This document shows, one piece after another, positions 8,555-16,739 of a stretch of 59,266 nucleotides of DNA. The stretch's first letter is position 1; every line of letters begins with the position of its first letter. A program made the position numbers and the translations under genes. Source of the stretch: Desulfobacter vibrioformis DSM 8776 (GTDB taxonomy: Bacteria > Desulfobacterota > Desulfobacteria > Desulfobacterales > Desulfobacteraceae); the NCBI RefSeq assembly GCF_000745975.1, contig NZ_JQKJ01000024.1, positions 1-59,266 on the forward strand. The letters run 5' to 3'. A model generated the notes under the pieces. It was not told where the DNA came from and did not search any database. It saw only the letters and a list, made by a program, of their open reading frames with translations.

Positions 8555-8970
8555 TTTTTGAACAGCTTTTCAAAATCACAATGTAGCTTATTCAACATTG
8601 GAAAATATTTCTTGCGGATTTTATCCTCTACCAGGATGGCTGTGTTTTCATCGTAAGTGTGAGTCGTAAGATCTCTATTATGTAGGGCATCAAGCCAAGG
8701 ATGCCCATCGTCAAGCAAACCTGATTGAAAAGCCTGTTTTACTGCCTCTCGCGGGCTTCCAATCCTAAATCCGCCTGCCTCAAGATAGTCTTTCATCAAC
8801 TTCCACGACAACTCAAAAGTCATCTCAAAAAACTGGATGAGACCCGCCCTTTCCGCGTTAGAAGGCGCTTTGATTTGAATGGTGTCCGCCAACAATGCGT
8901 ATGATTTAGAAAAATTAACATACCTTTGCCGCCAGCGGATATCATTTTCCTCTTCTTTTCCGAGGTTCAT
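8551..8970 (-). CDS. HEPN-domain protein, nucleotidyltransferase substrate-binding (HI0074) family
   Basis: A 139-residue helical protein with AERAGLIQFFEMTFELSWKL near residues 40-58 and the HEPN RX4HXY motif intact as R99-DLTT-H104-T-Y106. The HI0074/HI0073 family and HepT/MntA systems pair such proteins with an MNT nucleotidyltransferase; the HEPN partner can be an RNase toxin or a substrate-binding subunit. The downstream MNT gene overlaps by four bases, consistent with one module. Which of the two activities applies cannot be read from sequence. Confidence 0.8.
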   Translation of the reverse strand: MNLGKEEENDIRWRQRYVNFSKSYALLADTIQIKAPSNAERAGLIQFFEMTFELSWKLMKDYLEAGGFRIGSPREAVKQAFQSGLLDDGHPWLDALHNRDLTTHTYDENTAILVEDKIRKKYFPMLNKLHCDFEKLFKK

Positions 8971-9055
8971 TACAACTCCTGAATAAAAAAAAAGGGGGGG
9001 CAGGGTAAAATTAAACTTTTTTTTGCCATATTTTCCTGGAAAGGAATGGGGTTTC

Positions 9056-9178
9056 GGTGTTAGGTGTTAAGGTTTTAGAGTTTTAGGTTCAACCGGTTTC
9101 AGCATGTTTTTGTTTTCATGGCAAGAGGCCGAGACTAAAGCACCTAACACTTAAAACTTTAACACCTAAAACTTAACG
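9056..9178 (+). repeat. island repeat R2
   Basis: Left arm 9056-9088 in units such as GGTGTTA and GGTTTTA, a centre containing TTCAGCATGTTTTTGTTTT, and a right arm 9141-9178 of the complementary units (CACCTAACACTTAAAAC). It separates the HEPN/MNT pair from the truncated HepT gene, whose stop codon lies only 12 bases away. The rest of 8971-9189 has a G-run and no gene. Confidence 0.72.
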
Positions 9179-9189
9179 ATTATTCTCTT

Positions 9190-9342
9190 TCATGCTATTA
9201 TTTCAAGATTTCTAATAACAGCATCAATTGTCTTCTGATCCTTCATCCAGCCATCGTAATTTAAATCCGTCACATAATGGAATATTCGATCCAATGCTTC
9301 AATGATGTCTTCAATTCGAAATTTCCAACTTCTAAGCGACAT
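9190..9342 (-). pseudogene. truncated HepT-like protein (DUF86), N-terminal 50 residues
   Basis: A short frame encoding RIEDIIEALDRIFHYVTDLN...DQKTIDAVIRNLEIIA and then TGA. This is the recognisable N-terminal half of HepT/DUF86 proteins, which normally run to about 110 residues and carry RX4HXY near the end; that motif is absent here. The ATG at 9342 overlaps the 3' end of the MNT gene by 11 bases, as in intact MntA-HepT operons. The coding similarity stops 12 bases before repeat R2, so the repeat or its insertion probably removed the toxic half. Confidence 0.65.
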
Positions 9343-9631
9343 GCACTGCATCCCTCAAAATATCATCGCGGAGCTGTTTTTTTAAAGCATTTTCCGTTAC
9401 AAGATCGACCGGGCGTCCAACAATGCCTTCCAGATATTGTTTTAAATCAATGAAGCCGAAAAGGCCTGGTGTGGTTTTAAATCTGATCAATATATCAATG
9501 TCACTATCAGATTTTGCTGTGCCTTTTGACATGGAACCGAAAATTGACATTGACTCAACTGAAAATTTTCCTTTTATAATATCTTTATGAGCTTCAATTG
9601 TTTTGATTAGATTACGATCAATTGGGGGCAT
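9332..9631 (-). CDS. MNT-type nucleotidyltransferase (partner of the truncated HepT)
   Basis: A 99-residue nucleotidyltransferase of the MntA/COG1669 type. The motif is IFGSMSKG (G32-S33), with D44 and D46 in SDSDIDILI and D76 in GRPVDLV. The usual arginine of GSRARG is replaced by methionine. The start at 9631 is chosen over a longer frame to 9709 because GAAGGAG lies eight bases upstream and family members begin at this point. A GTCTGACCC motif lies 26 bases upstream. With its HepT partner broken, it may now be an orphan. Confidence 0.78.
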   Translation of the reverse strand: MPPIDRNLIKTIEAHKDIIKGKFSVESMSIFGSMSKGTAKSDSDIDILIRFKTTPGLFGFIDLKQYLEGIVGRPVDLVTENALKKQLRDDILRDAVHVA

Positions 9632-9756
9632 GATGTCTCCTTCAACTTCAACTTCAGAGTCTGACCCTGCTAAGCATTTGTTGTGAAATGGAAATCGTCT
9701 CCAAAACACTGCGATATCTGCCCATGGACCAGTCGGGTTTCCTTTGATAGCGTTTC

Positions 9757-9787
9757 GGTGTTAGGTGTTAAAGTATTAGGTGTTAAG
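9757..9787 (+). repeat. island repeat R3 (left arm only)
   Basis: A half copy consisting of GGTGTTAGGTGTTAAAGTAT and two more units. The flanking GTTTC at 9752-9756 is shared with the R2 border. It separates the second MNT gene from the four-helix-bundle gene; no centre or right arm follows. Confidence 0.6.
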
Positions 9788-9801
9788 TACGTTAGTTCCG
9801 G

Positions 9802-10173
9802 CTAATTCTGCGGCTTCGCTGCATTGGATTTTAAAGTTTTTATCAGGTTATGTAGCATGGCTGATATTTTTTTAAGGTCTGCTACGAATTTTTGGGCTGT
9901 TTCTTCTGGTATCATGTTGATTTTCATGGAAATATAGATTTGCGTTCGTAGTTCGGCGGCAGAACCCTTGGCAATATGTAAAAATCGAGTAAATTCGGCC
10001 TTACTATCTCTTTCGGCGCCCTCCGCTATATTTGAAGCGATGGATACTGCTGCTCGGGTCATTTGGTCCTTTAATCCGAAATCGCGGCAGTCTTTCAACT
10101 CCCGGTACAGCCTGACCGTCAAACGGCAAGATTGTTTCCATACATTTAGATCTTCGAATGATTTGTAGGGCAT
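9802..10173 (-). CDS. four-helix-bundle protein (23S rRNA intervening-sequence / S23 family)
   Basis: A 123-residue protein with the family hallmarks: YKSFEDLNVWKQSCRL at the N-terminus, LKDQMTRAAVSIASNIAEGAER near residues 35-56, FTRFLHIAKGSAAEL near 62-76. This family was first seen encoded in 23S rRNA intervening sequences and is also related to Avd accessory proteins of diversity-generating retroelements; its biochemical role is not settled. No reverse transcriptase or rRNA insertion is nearby. The gene is framed by half-repeat R3 at its 3' side and R4 eleven bases upstream of its start. Confidence 0.88.
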   Translation of the reverse strand: MPYKSFEDLNVWKQSCRLTVRLYRELKDCRDFGLKDQMTRAAVSIASNIAEGAERDSKAEFTRFLHIAKGSAAELRTQIYISMKINMIPEETAQKFVADLKKISAMLHNLIKTLKSNAAKPQN

Positions 10174-10184
10174 GGGGGAGAAGG

Positions 10185-10315
10185 GTTTTAAAGTGTTAGG
10201 GGGTTAAGGTTTTAGAGTTTTAGGTCCAAGTGTTTTCAGCATGTTTTTGTTTTGATGGCAACAGGCTGGAACTAAAGCACTTAACACTTTAACACCTAAA
10301 ACTTTAAAACTTAAC
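10185..10315 (+). repeat. island repeat R4
   Basis: Same architecture as R5, with which its right half (GGAACTAAAGCAC onward) is identical by eye. The right arm supplies the last codons and the stop codon of the AAA-ATPase gene that ends at 10304. Confidence 0.72.
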
Positions 10316-11857
10316 TGTCATTCTTTTCCAGGCAAATGTTGTGATGTTTTTTTCTATCGAGCTGAAATCAATGCCGATGAGGTAGATACTGTTATTTTCT
10401 GCCAGATATTTTTCCTGGTAGTTTTTTTCCATGAGCTGATTCATGGCTGATCCGGGTTGGTCCACCTTGAATTCAAGGATGTATGTTTTGTCTTTCAGCT
10501 TGACGGTCAGGTCGATCCTTCCTTTGCTGGTTACGTCTTCTGCTGTGATGTCGAGGCCCAGGCTTGCCAGGTAGGCATAGATGACACTGGCAAAGTAGCC
10601 TTCATAACTTGAGATCGTGTTGTTGACGTAGTTGTTGTAAGGGATTGAAGCAAACAGGGCGGTGAGGGTCTTTTCCAGGGCATTGAGATCTCCGTTTTTC
10701 AACTGGGCATAGAGCTGGTCCTGGTATCGGTTCTTGCTTGTGATCTGATCGGTCAGATAATCAATGACCATATCATTAAAGGCAAGCTGAACTTCTTTAT
10801 TGGGCATGCAGAGGAGATACTCCAGCCCCCCACGCTCCCTTTCCCGGACCTGCCGGATGGTCAGGTAACCGGCCTGGAACAGGATCGGTTCGAGCCTTAT
10901 ATCTTCAAGTTGAAAACTGTCGATCAGGCTGTTATTGACCCAGAGATCAGCAAGTTTGGGCAGGTAATAATTATGTTTCCGGATCAGTTTGATGAGAAAT
11001 GTCGGGGTGCCGGTGGCAAACCAGTAATTATTAAAAATAAAATCATTGTCGATAAAAAGCAGGATGTCGAAAGGATTATACACTGGCTCACCGTTAAAAT
11101 TGTAGCCGTTATACCACTCTCGAACACGATCCTTGTCCGCTTGTTGCAAGTGGGCCTTGAGGGTTGTGTTCAGGTCGGCCTGGGTGTAACCGCAGATGGT
11201 TGCGTACCTTTTATCCAGGGTAATATCCTTCAGGTTGTTCAGGCCGCTGAAGACAGACACTTTGCCAAAACGGGACACTCCGGTGAGAAAGGCAAATTTG
11301 ATGAACTCGTCACTGTCCTTGATGGTGGTGTAGAGATCCTTGAGGATTTCCCGGGCCTCCCGGGCCATTTCAATCTGATCAAGGTTGTCCAGAATCAGCT
11401 TGTCGTACTCATCCACCAGGATAACGACTTTCTGCCTGTATTTTTCTGCTGCGTTTTTTATCAGAAGCCTGAGACAGCCGCCCATATCAGTCGTATCCGG
11501 GCAGTCGATGCCCAGACGCTCCTGGTTATCCTGCAGAATATTGGAGACATCCTGTTTCATGTCTGCGACCGTACGGGCAACACCGGCAAAGCTGATCTTG
11601 ATGACCGGGTATTTCACCAACCAGTCCCAGCGGGTTTCAGCGGCCAGACCCGTGAACAGTTCCTGTCGTCCTTCAAACAGTGCCTGCAGGGTGGAGATAA
11701 ACAGGCTTTTGCCAAAGCGGCGCGGGCGGGACAGGAAATAGTACTCCCCGTTTTCTATGAGATCAACGGACATGCCTGTTTTGTCGACATACAGGTAGTT
11801 GCCTTCCTGAATTTTGCTGAAAGTCTGGATGCCGATGGGGAGTTTTTTAAGCATCAT
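10304..11857 (-). CDS. AAA-ATPase-like / PD-(D/E)XK nuclease protein (DUF1703 type), copy 1
   Basis: About 517 residues from the ATG pair at 11857. It opens with the family motif KKLPIGIQTF and YVDKTGM, then Walker A in FLSRPRRFGKSLF (GKS about residues 49-51), Walker B in VVILVDEYDK (about 149-152), a sensor-like FLTGVSRFGKVSVFSGLNNL, and a C-terminal nuclease fold with GRIDLTV...TYILEFKV giving D...ExK. Families PF09820/PF08011 are my naming from motifs; function is unestablished though the ATPase-plus-nuclease design suggests DNA or RNA processing. A 19-residue upstream extension is possible but atypical. The last codons lie inside repeat R4, and the 3' end is nearly identical to pseudogene copy 4. 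Upstream 11858-12149 holds nothing I recognise. Confidence 0.85.
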   Translation of the reverse strand: MMLKKLPIGIQTFSKIQEGNYLYVDKTGMSVDLIENGEYYFLSRPRRFGKSLFISTLQALFEGRQELFTGLAAETRWDWLVKYPVIKISFAGVARTVADMKQDVSNILQDNQERLGIDCPDTTDMGGCLRLLIKNAAEKYRQKVVILVDEYDKLILDNLDQIEMAREAREILKDLYTTIKDSDEFIKFAFLTGVSRFGKVSVFSGLNNLKDITLDKRYATICGYTQADLNTTLKAHLQQADKDRVREWYNGYNFNGEPVYNPFDILLFIDNDFIFNNYWFATGTPTFLIKLIRKHNYYLPKLADLWVNNSLIDSFQLEDIRLEPILFQAGYLTIRQVRERERGGLEYLLCMPNKEVQLAFNDMVIDYLTDQITSKNRYQDQLYAQLKNGDLNALEKTLTALFASIPYNNYVNNTISSYEGYFASVIYAYLASLGLDITAEDVTSKGRIDLTVKLKDKTYILEFKVDQPGSAMNQLMEKNYQEKYLAENNSIYLIGIDFSSIEKNITTFAWKRMTVKF

Positions 11858-12149
11858 ATTGTCCGATTTACCACTACCCGGTACACCATGGAGGAGGTGG
11901 CCGGAATCCGCCATGATCGTTGCGTGTAGATACAGCTCCGCCCTTTGGATTACATCTGTTCATACAGGAAGCTTTCTATAACAGAGGGTATGGGGTGTCA
12001 AGAACAAAATGATTGATTGTATCATTTGGCGTTTCATGAGTAAGAAGTTGCTTTTTTCCGACAGCAATGCTCTGGCTCCAAGAGGGTTCTTTAGGGAGTA
12101 AACAGACCGGAACAAAACAGATTTGATACTTTTGCGATCAATAATTTAC

Positions 12150-13745
12150 CTATGAGCTGCTGCATTCCCAGGCCCAGCTCACAAGGTTTCTCCGCTTTCT
12201 GCTGAAGATAAGCCCCACCTCGTGGACCTTCACCCCTTTTTCTCCAAGGTACTTTTTCGCATAGCCTTTCTCCCTGATCTGTTTGAGGGCGGAATTCTGA
12301 TCCATTTTCTCCACTGTTCCATCAAGATCCCCATCTTGGCCCGACCTCCCGTTCACCACCTTGATCTCCATCACATAGACATGACCGGCAAGTTTCACGG
12401 TCAAATCCACCTGGCCGTGGCTGGTGATATCTTCAGGTATGATCCGGGCATCAAGGGATGAAAAAAAAGCGTACAGCACCGAAGCATAATATCCCTCCAC
12501 ATCCGGAAGGTTGTTTTTTGTAAAATTGCGCCAGGGGATACTTGCAAAAAGGCGTCTGATCACGCCAATCATCTCTTCAGGATTACCATTTACAAGAGAG
12601 GTGTACAGATGGTTCTGATAGCCAATCTTTTCATTGACAAGGTCGGTATAGCCGTTGATGAACTGATCATTGAGGGCAATCTTAACCTCCAGATTGGGTA
12701 TTTTCAGCTTGAACATCATGCGTTGGCGACGGATGAAGGTGGTATCGATGGTCAGGTATCCTGTCTGAAAAAGCAGGGTCAGGGGGTTTATGCGCTCTAC
12801 ATCAAAGGAGTCCAGAATCTCTTCGGTAACCTCCACATCTTCAAGACTTGGCAGAAAATATCCGTTTTTTTCAAAAAGCCTGACCAGAAAGCTGGGATTG
12901 CCGGTCTCGAACCAGTAGTTGCGATAAGAAAATTTTTTATGGATAAACAGCAAAATATCATATGGATTATAGAGCGTTTCACTGCCCAACCACTTGTACC
13001 CATTATACCATATGCGAAGTTTTTCCAGATCAACGCCTTTGAGATGCATTGCAAAACCACGCTCCAGATCCTCTTGTGTATAACCGCAGATGGCAGAGAA
13101 ATTCCCGTCCAGGGTAATATCCAGTAATTGGTTGATCCCGCTAAAAAGGCTCACTTTGGAGGATTTGCTTACCCCGGTCATGAAAACAAATTGAAGATGG
13201 GCATCCTGACCCTTGAAGACAGAATAGAGATTTTTCAGACCCTCCCGCATTTCAGCGGCAATCCCAGGCTTGTCAATGTTGTCGAGAATAGGTTTGTCAT
13301 ACTCATCAACCAGCACCACCGGCCGATTGCCGTATTTCTCTTTCGCCCTGCGAATCAACTCCCCCATACGCCCACGAATACTGCCCACTGAACACTGCAG
13401 GTTCAATCTGTGTTGATTATCCTCCAGAATCTCATAAATGATTTCATCCAGTTCTGCCCGGCTCTGCAGCGTCCCTTCTGCAAAATCAATCTTGATGACC
13501 GGATAGCTCTGGGTCCAGTCCCATTGATCATAAATATGGAGACCTTCAAAAAGCGCTTTGTTTCCTTCGAAAATTTCCTTTAAGGTATCGAGAAACAGGC
13601 TCTTTCCAAACCGCCGGGGGCGGGAAAGAAAATAATATTTACCATTCCTGATCAGATCAATGGCGATTTTTGTCTTGTCAACATAGACATAATCCTCCCT
13701 TATGATATCGCTGAAGGTCTGGATACCTATGGGCAGCTTTTTCAT
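12150..13745 (-). CDS. AAA-ATPase-like / PD-(D/E)XK nuclease protein (DUF1703 type), copy 2
   Basis: About 531 residues from the ATG at 13745, which puts MKKLPIGIQTFSDI at the N-terminus as in its paralogues; a longer frame to 13841 overlaps the Rpn-like gene and is unlikely. Walker A is SRPRRFGKSLFLDTL, Walker B VVLVDEYDKPILDN, followed by FMTGVSKSSKVSLFSG and a C-terminal GQVDLTVKLAGHVYVMEIKV (D...ExK). It is more diverged than copies 1 and 4. An upstream segment GTTGTTGGGAGG with TAAAAGTATT recurs 5' of copy 3. Confidence 0.85.
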   Translation of the reverse strand: MKKLPIGIQTFSDIIREDYVYVDKTKIAIDLIRNGKYYFLSRPRRFGKSLFLDTLKEIFEGNKALFEGLHIYDQWDWTQSYPVIKIDFAEGTLQSRAELDEIIYEILEDNQHRLNLQCSVGSIRGRMGELIRRAKEKYGNRPVVLVDEYDKPILDNIDKPGIAAEMREGLKNLYSVFKGQDAHLQFVFMTGVSKSSKVSLFSGINQLLDITLDGNFSAICGYTQEDLERGFAMHLKGVDLEKLRIWYNGYKWLGSETLYNPYDILLFIHKKFSYRNYWFETGNPSFLVRLFEKNGYFLPSLEDVEVTEEILDSFDVERINPLTLLFQTGYLTIDTTFIRRQRMMFKLKIPNLEVKIALNDQFINGYTDLVNEKIGYQNHLYTSLVNGNPEEMIGVIRRLFASIPWRNFTKNNLPDVEGYYASVLYAFFSSLDARIIPEDITSHGQVDLTVKLAGHVYVMEIKVVNGRSGQDGDLDGTVEKMDQNSALKQIREKGYAKKYLGEKGVKVHEVGLIFSRKRRNLVSWAWECSSS

Positions 13746-13797
13746 GGTGTTGTTGGGAGGGGTAAAAGTATTGGGTGTTTGGCAAAACGGGATGGGT

Positions 13798-14685
13798 TCA
13801 GGTGTCTGACAGCAGATGCAGCGGGATTTCCACCGGCTCATTGTTCAATATCTGTCTGACCAGTTTTACGTCTATATCTACAACCTGAGCGATTATTTTT
13901 TCAGACAGTCCTTTTTTGCGGGCATTTCTAACCAATGCGATCACAGTTTTCTCCATGCCTTTCTCCATGCCTTCCTGCCTGCCTTTTTCTCTAATATATT
14001 GTGCCAACATGGCAGTCTCCTTATGTTGAATCATGGTCTCATAAAGCTGTTGCTGTTCCTGATCGCTTATTTCTGAATATACATCAATAAAATCCGCATA
14101 TTTATCAAAAAGCCCTCTGGTAGCCAGTTGAAACAGTCCTTTGTATGCCTGGCGGATGACTTCTATCCGTTCGTGCTTTTCATACTTCATCTTTGGCAAA
14201 AGGATTTTCACCACCGGGTTATCCATATTGTAATAATCCCGGGCATTCAAGTCAAACAACTTGTGAAACACATATTCAAAATGAAGGAACAACCGGTCAT
14301 TGATTTGTGTGTGCAGCTCACGGAGCACTGTTTTGCGCCACTTTATCCTGTCAGTAAACAGCACAGTCGGGACAACCAATGCATCCGGATAAGCCTCCAT
14401 CATATCGGTGGTGTACCGGAGCAGTTTGTATATGGAAAATTTGGATTTATCTTCCTGAAATTCCACCAGCCATAACAGCAGTTGCTGTTTTTCAAAATGG
14501 AACAGTATCGGAAGATCCAGCACCAGGCCCGCATCTGAGAGATGGTGTTTTTTGGGCTCCTGACGTGTAAAATCAATTGAAACGATCTTACCCCAGGTTT
14601 GTTCTGCCTGGGGTAACAACCATTTCAGCGTTTCACGGGGAAAGTCTTGAAACAGATTTTTGAAATTAGGGTCGTGTGATATCAT
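13798..14685 (-). CDS. Rpn-family recombination-promoting nuclease / putative transposase-like PD-(D/E)XK protein
   Basis: A 295-residue protein starting MISHDPNFKNLFQDFPRETL. The nuclease core shows a catalytic-type D in LVLDLPILFHF and the ExQ variant in LWLVEFQEDKSKF, as in Rpn/YhgA-like proteins where ExQ replaces ExK. A short tandem GMEKGMEK stretch near residue 240 and a final helical segment with two HTH-like helices (GLSEKIIAQVVDIDVKLVRQIL) are also typical. Rpn proteins of E. coli stimulate RecA-independent recombination and some act in defence; the role here is open. A GGGTCTGACCCC palindrome lies 21 bases upstream. Confidence 0.75.
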   Translation of the reverse strand: MISHDPNFKNLFQDFPRETLKWLLPQAEQTWGKIVSIDFTRQEPKKHHLSDAGLVLDLPILFHFEKQQLLLWLVEFQEDKSKFSIYKLLRYTTDMMEAYPDALVVPTVLFTDRIKWRKTVLRELHTQINDRLFLHFEYVFHKLFDLNARDYYNMDNPVVKILLPKMKYEKHERIEVIRQAYKGLFQLATRGLFDKYADFIDVYSEISDQEQQQLYETMIQHKETAMLAQYIREKGRQEGMEKGMEKTVIALVRNARKKGLSEKIIAQVVDIDVKLVRQILNNEPVEIPLHLLSDT

Positions 14686-14841
14686 AAGGTTTACGGATTT
14701 GATGGAGGGTCTGACCCCGTTAAGTGCTTAATATTATAATAAGATTTGCTTTTTAAAAGTCTAATTTTATCTTTTGAAACCCACTTTTGGGAGGCAAAAA
14801 CAGTATCCTAAGAATCCCATGTCCTCTCGGACACAACAAAC

Positions 14842-14923
14842 TATGAAAAACATTTTAACCACAGAACACACAGAATTCTATCTTCAGTGTCTTCTGTGAT
14901 TTCCGTGGTTAAACTTTTTCATA
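14842..14923. repeat. hairpin repeat of the TTAACCACAGA...TCTGTG.GGTTAA type
   Basis: Arms TATGAAAAACATTTTAACC / GGTTAAACTTTTTCATA with inner CACAGAACACACAGA pairing to TCTTCTGTG. It can fold into one long imperfect hairpin. I recall similar AACCACAGA palindromes scattered in environmental genomes, but cannot assign a mechanism. It lies between the Rpn-like gene and copy 3 of the ATPase. Confidence 0.5.
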
Positions 14924-14940
14924 TAAAATTATGAATGGAC

Positions 14941-15073
14941 TCAGGCAGACTGCATCGTATCCACAAGGATCCTGGCCCGTTGCCCCACCTGGGGAATACC
15001 ACCGGGAATTCTTCATCGCCGCAGCAGCTTGGATGAAATCCTTATTTTTAACGGCAGCAATCATTAATATCAT
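14941..15073 (-). pseudogene. phage-lysozyme-like C-terminal remnant
   Basis: Reading leftwards from an ATG near 15073 gives AAVKNKDFIQAAAAMKNSRW, and after a one-base frame change VGQRARILVDTMQSA and a stop at 14941. The AAMxxSRW...QVGxRAxxLxxMM pattern matches the C-terminal tail I know from phage-type lysozymes. It is short and frameshifted, so it is at most debris. The assignment is tentative. Confidence 0.3.
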
Positions 15074-15082
15074 ATAAACGGA

Positions 15083-16639
15083 TCAATGTTTTTCAGTCTC
15101 CACCTCAAAGTCCACCACGTTTCGCTCCTTGCTTGAAAACGCCACCCCGATCAGGTGGATTGTCGCCCCCAGGGTGCGATATTTTCCGGCATAGTCTTTG
15201 TTTTTGATCTGCTGTAAGGCACTGCCGTCCGGGAGAAGTTCCACCACCTTGAATTCGAAAATGTAGATATGGGTGCCCAGCTTCACCGTCATGTCGATGC
15301 GGCCATGGTTGGTGGCATCCTCCACACACAGATCAAGACCCAGGGCGGCAAAATAACAATAGACGATGGAGGCGTAATAGCCTTCGTAGTTGGCCAGTTG
15401 ATTTTTGCGGTACCAGTCATGGGGGATGGAGGAGAAAAAAGCCTGCAAGATCTCTTTTAACGCATGAAAATCGTTAATAGATAGAGCTTCATACAATGCA
15501 AACTTGTTGTTTTCCTGGGCAACTGTGGTATCTGTGAGAAAGGAAAGGATATAGTCGTTCAGGCTCTGCCGCACCTCCTGGTTGGGATAGCCAAGCTGAA
15601 ACCAATGCATGCCGCCCATGTGCATGGTTTCCCTTATGGTTAGATAACCGGTCTGGAACAAAAGGGTTTCAATTTCCATGCGCTCCACATCAAAGCCATC
15701 CAGAATTTTCTCGCTTGCCCTTAAATCATGCAATGCCGGAATATAATATTTTTTCTTCTGCAGAATCCGGATCAGAAATGTCGGTGTGGCGGTCTCAAAC
15801 CAGAAATTCCGGAATTCGCCACTATCCAGATAAAGCAGAATATCAAAGGGATTGTAAACCTCCTGCCCCAGCCAGTTGTACCCGTTGTACCAGGTTTTGA
15901 CCTTTGCCAGATCCACATCATCGCCTATCCAGCCGGAAAACACATTCTCAAGCTCTTCCTGGGTGTAACCGCAAATGTCTGAAAAACGCTTGTCTATGGA
16001 GATATCCTTGAGATTGTTCAGCCCGCTGAAAAGAGATACCTTGCTGAATTTCGATACCCCGGTGATGAACACAAACTCGATGTAAGGGTCGGCATCCTTG
16101 ATCACGGAATAGAAGTTCTTGAGTTCCTCGCGAAGGGCAATGGCCATTTCAGTGTTTTCAATGCTGTCCAGAATCGGCTTGTCATACTCGTCCACCAGAA
16201 CCACCACTCTACGGCCGGTGTTTTCATAAAGGGTCTGAATCAGCTCGGCAAAGCGTTCGCGAAGGTCATCCTGACGTAATTGCAACCCATGCAGGCGGAT
16301 ATGGTTATCAAGAATCGCACTAAAGCGGATCTCCAGATCACGCACTGAGCGCATCACCCCGGACCCAAAACTGATATGCACCACGGGATTATTCTGGCTC
16401 CAGTCCCAATTATCATACAGGAAAAGACCCTGAAACAGTTCCCGGCGGCCTTCAAAGGCGGCTTTAAGTGTGCTCAGAAACAGGCTTTTCCCGAATCTCC
16501 GGGGACGGGACAAAAAATAGTACGTGCCGTCATTTAACAACTGCCGCACAAAATGCGTTTTGTCAACGTAGCAATAATTGTTCTGGGCAATCTTTTCAAA
16601 GGTCTGAATACCAATGGGAAGTTTTTTGTTTTTCTGCAC
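15083..16639 (-). CDS. AAA-ATPase-like / PD-(D/E)XK nuclease protein (DUF1703 type), copy 3
   Basis: 518 residues from a GTG at 16639, preceded by GAGGTG at a suitable distance; the N-terminus reads KNKKLPIGIQTFEKI. Walker A is SRPRRFGKSLFLSTL, Walker B VVVLVDEYDKPILDS, then FITGVSKFSKVSLFSGLNNL and C-terminal GRIDMTVKL with YIFEFKV (D...ExK). All signature residues are present, so it should be active if its paralogues are. A GGGGTCAGGC motif sits 32 bases upstream, and a GTTGTTGGGAGGTAAAGTAT segment shared with copy 2 lies a little further up. Confidence 0.85.
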   Translation of the reverse strand: MQKNKKLPIGIQTFEKIAQNNYCYVDKTHFVRQLLNDGTYYFLSRPRRFGKSLFLSTLKAAFEGRRELFQGLFLYDNWDWSQNNPVVHISFGSGVMRSVRDLEIRFSAILDNHIRLHGLQLRQDDLRERFAELIQTLYENTGRRVVVLVDEYDKPILDSIENTEMAIALREELKNFYSVIKDADPYIEFVFITGVSKFSKVSLFSGLNNLKDISIDKRFSDICGYTQEELENVFSGWIGDDVDLAKVKTWYNGYNWLGQEVYNPFDILLYLDSGEFRNFWFETATPTFLIRILQKKKYYIPALHDLRASEKILDGFDVERMEIETLLFQTGYLTIRETMHMGGMHWFQLGYPNQEVRQSLNDYILSFLTDTTVAQENNKFALYEALSINDFHALKEILQAFFSSIPHDWYRKNQLANYEGYYASIVYCYFAALGLDLCVEDATNHGRIDMTVKLGTHIYIFEFKVVELLPDGSALQQIKNKDYAGKYRTLGATIHLIGVAFSSKERNVVDFEVETEKH

Positions 16640-16739
16640 GGGACACCTCGCCGGTTATTTGAGTAACTTGTGGGGTCAGGCTCGGCTTATGGGCGTTGTT
16701 GGGAGGTAAAGTATGGCTATTTTACATTAAATGTTTTTT

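Noticed and set aside
9056-9178. CRISPR array
   Set aside because: The repeated GGTGTTA/CACCTAAC units are 7-8 bases long without spacers, and the copies are single palindromes kilobases apart. No cas genes are present.
9802-10173. Diversity-generating retroelement accessory protein (Avd)
   Set aside because: The four-helix-bundle family includes Avd-like members, but there is no reverse transcriptase, template repeat or variable target gene in the window.
10910-11929. 339-codon plus-strand frame opposite AAA copy 1
   Set aside because: Long but antisense to a gene with clear Walker and nuclease motifs; no recognisable domain in the plus frame.
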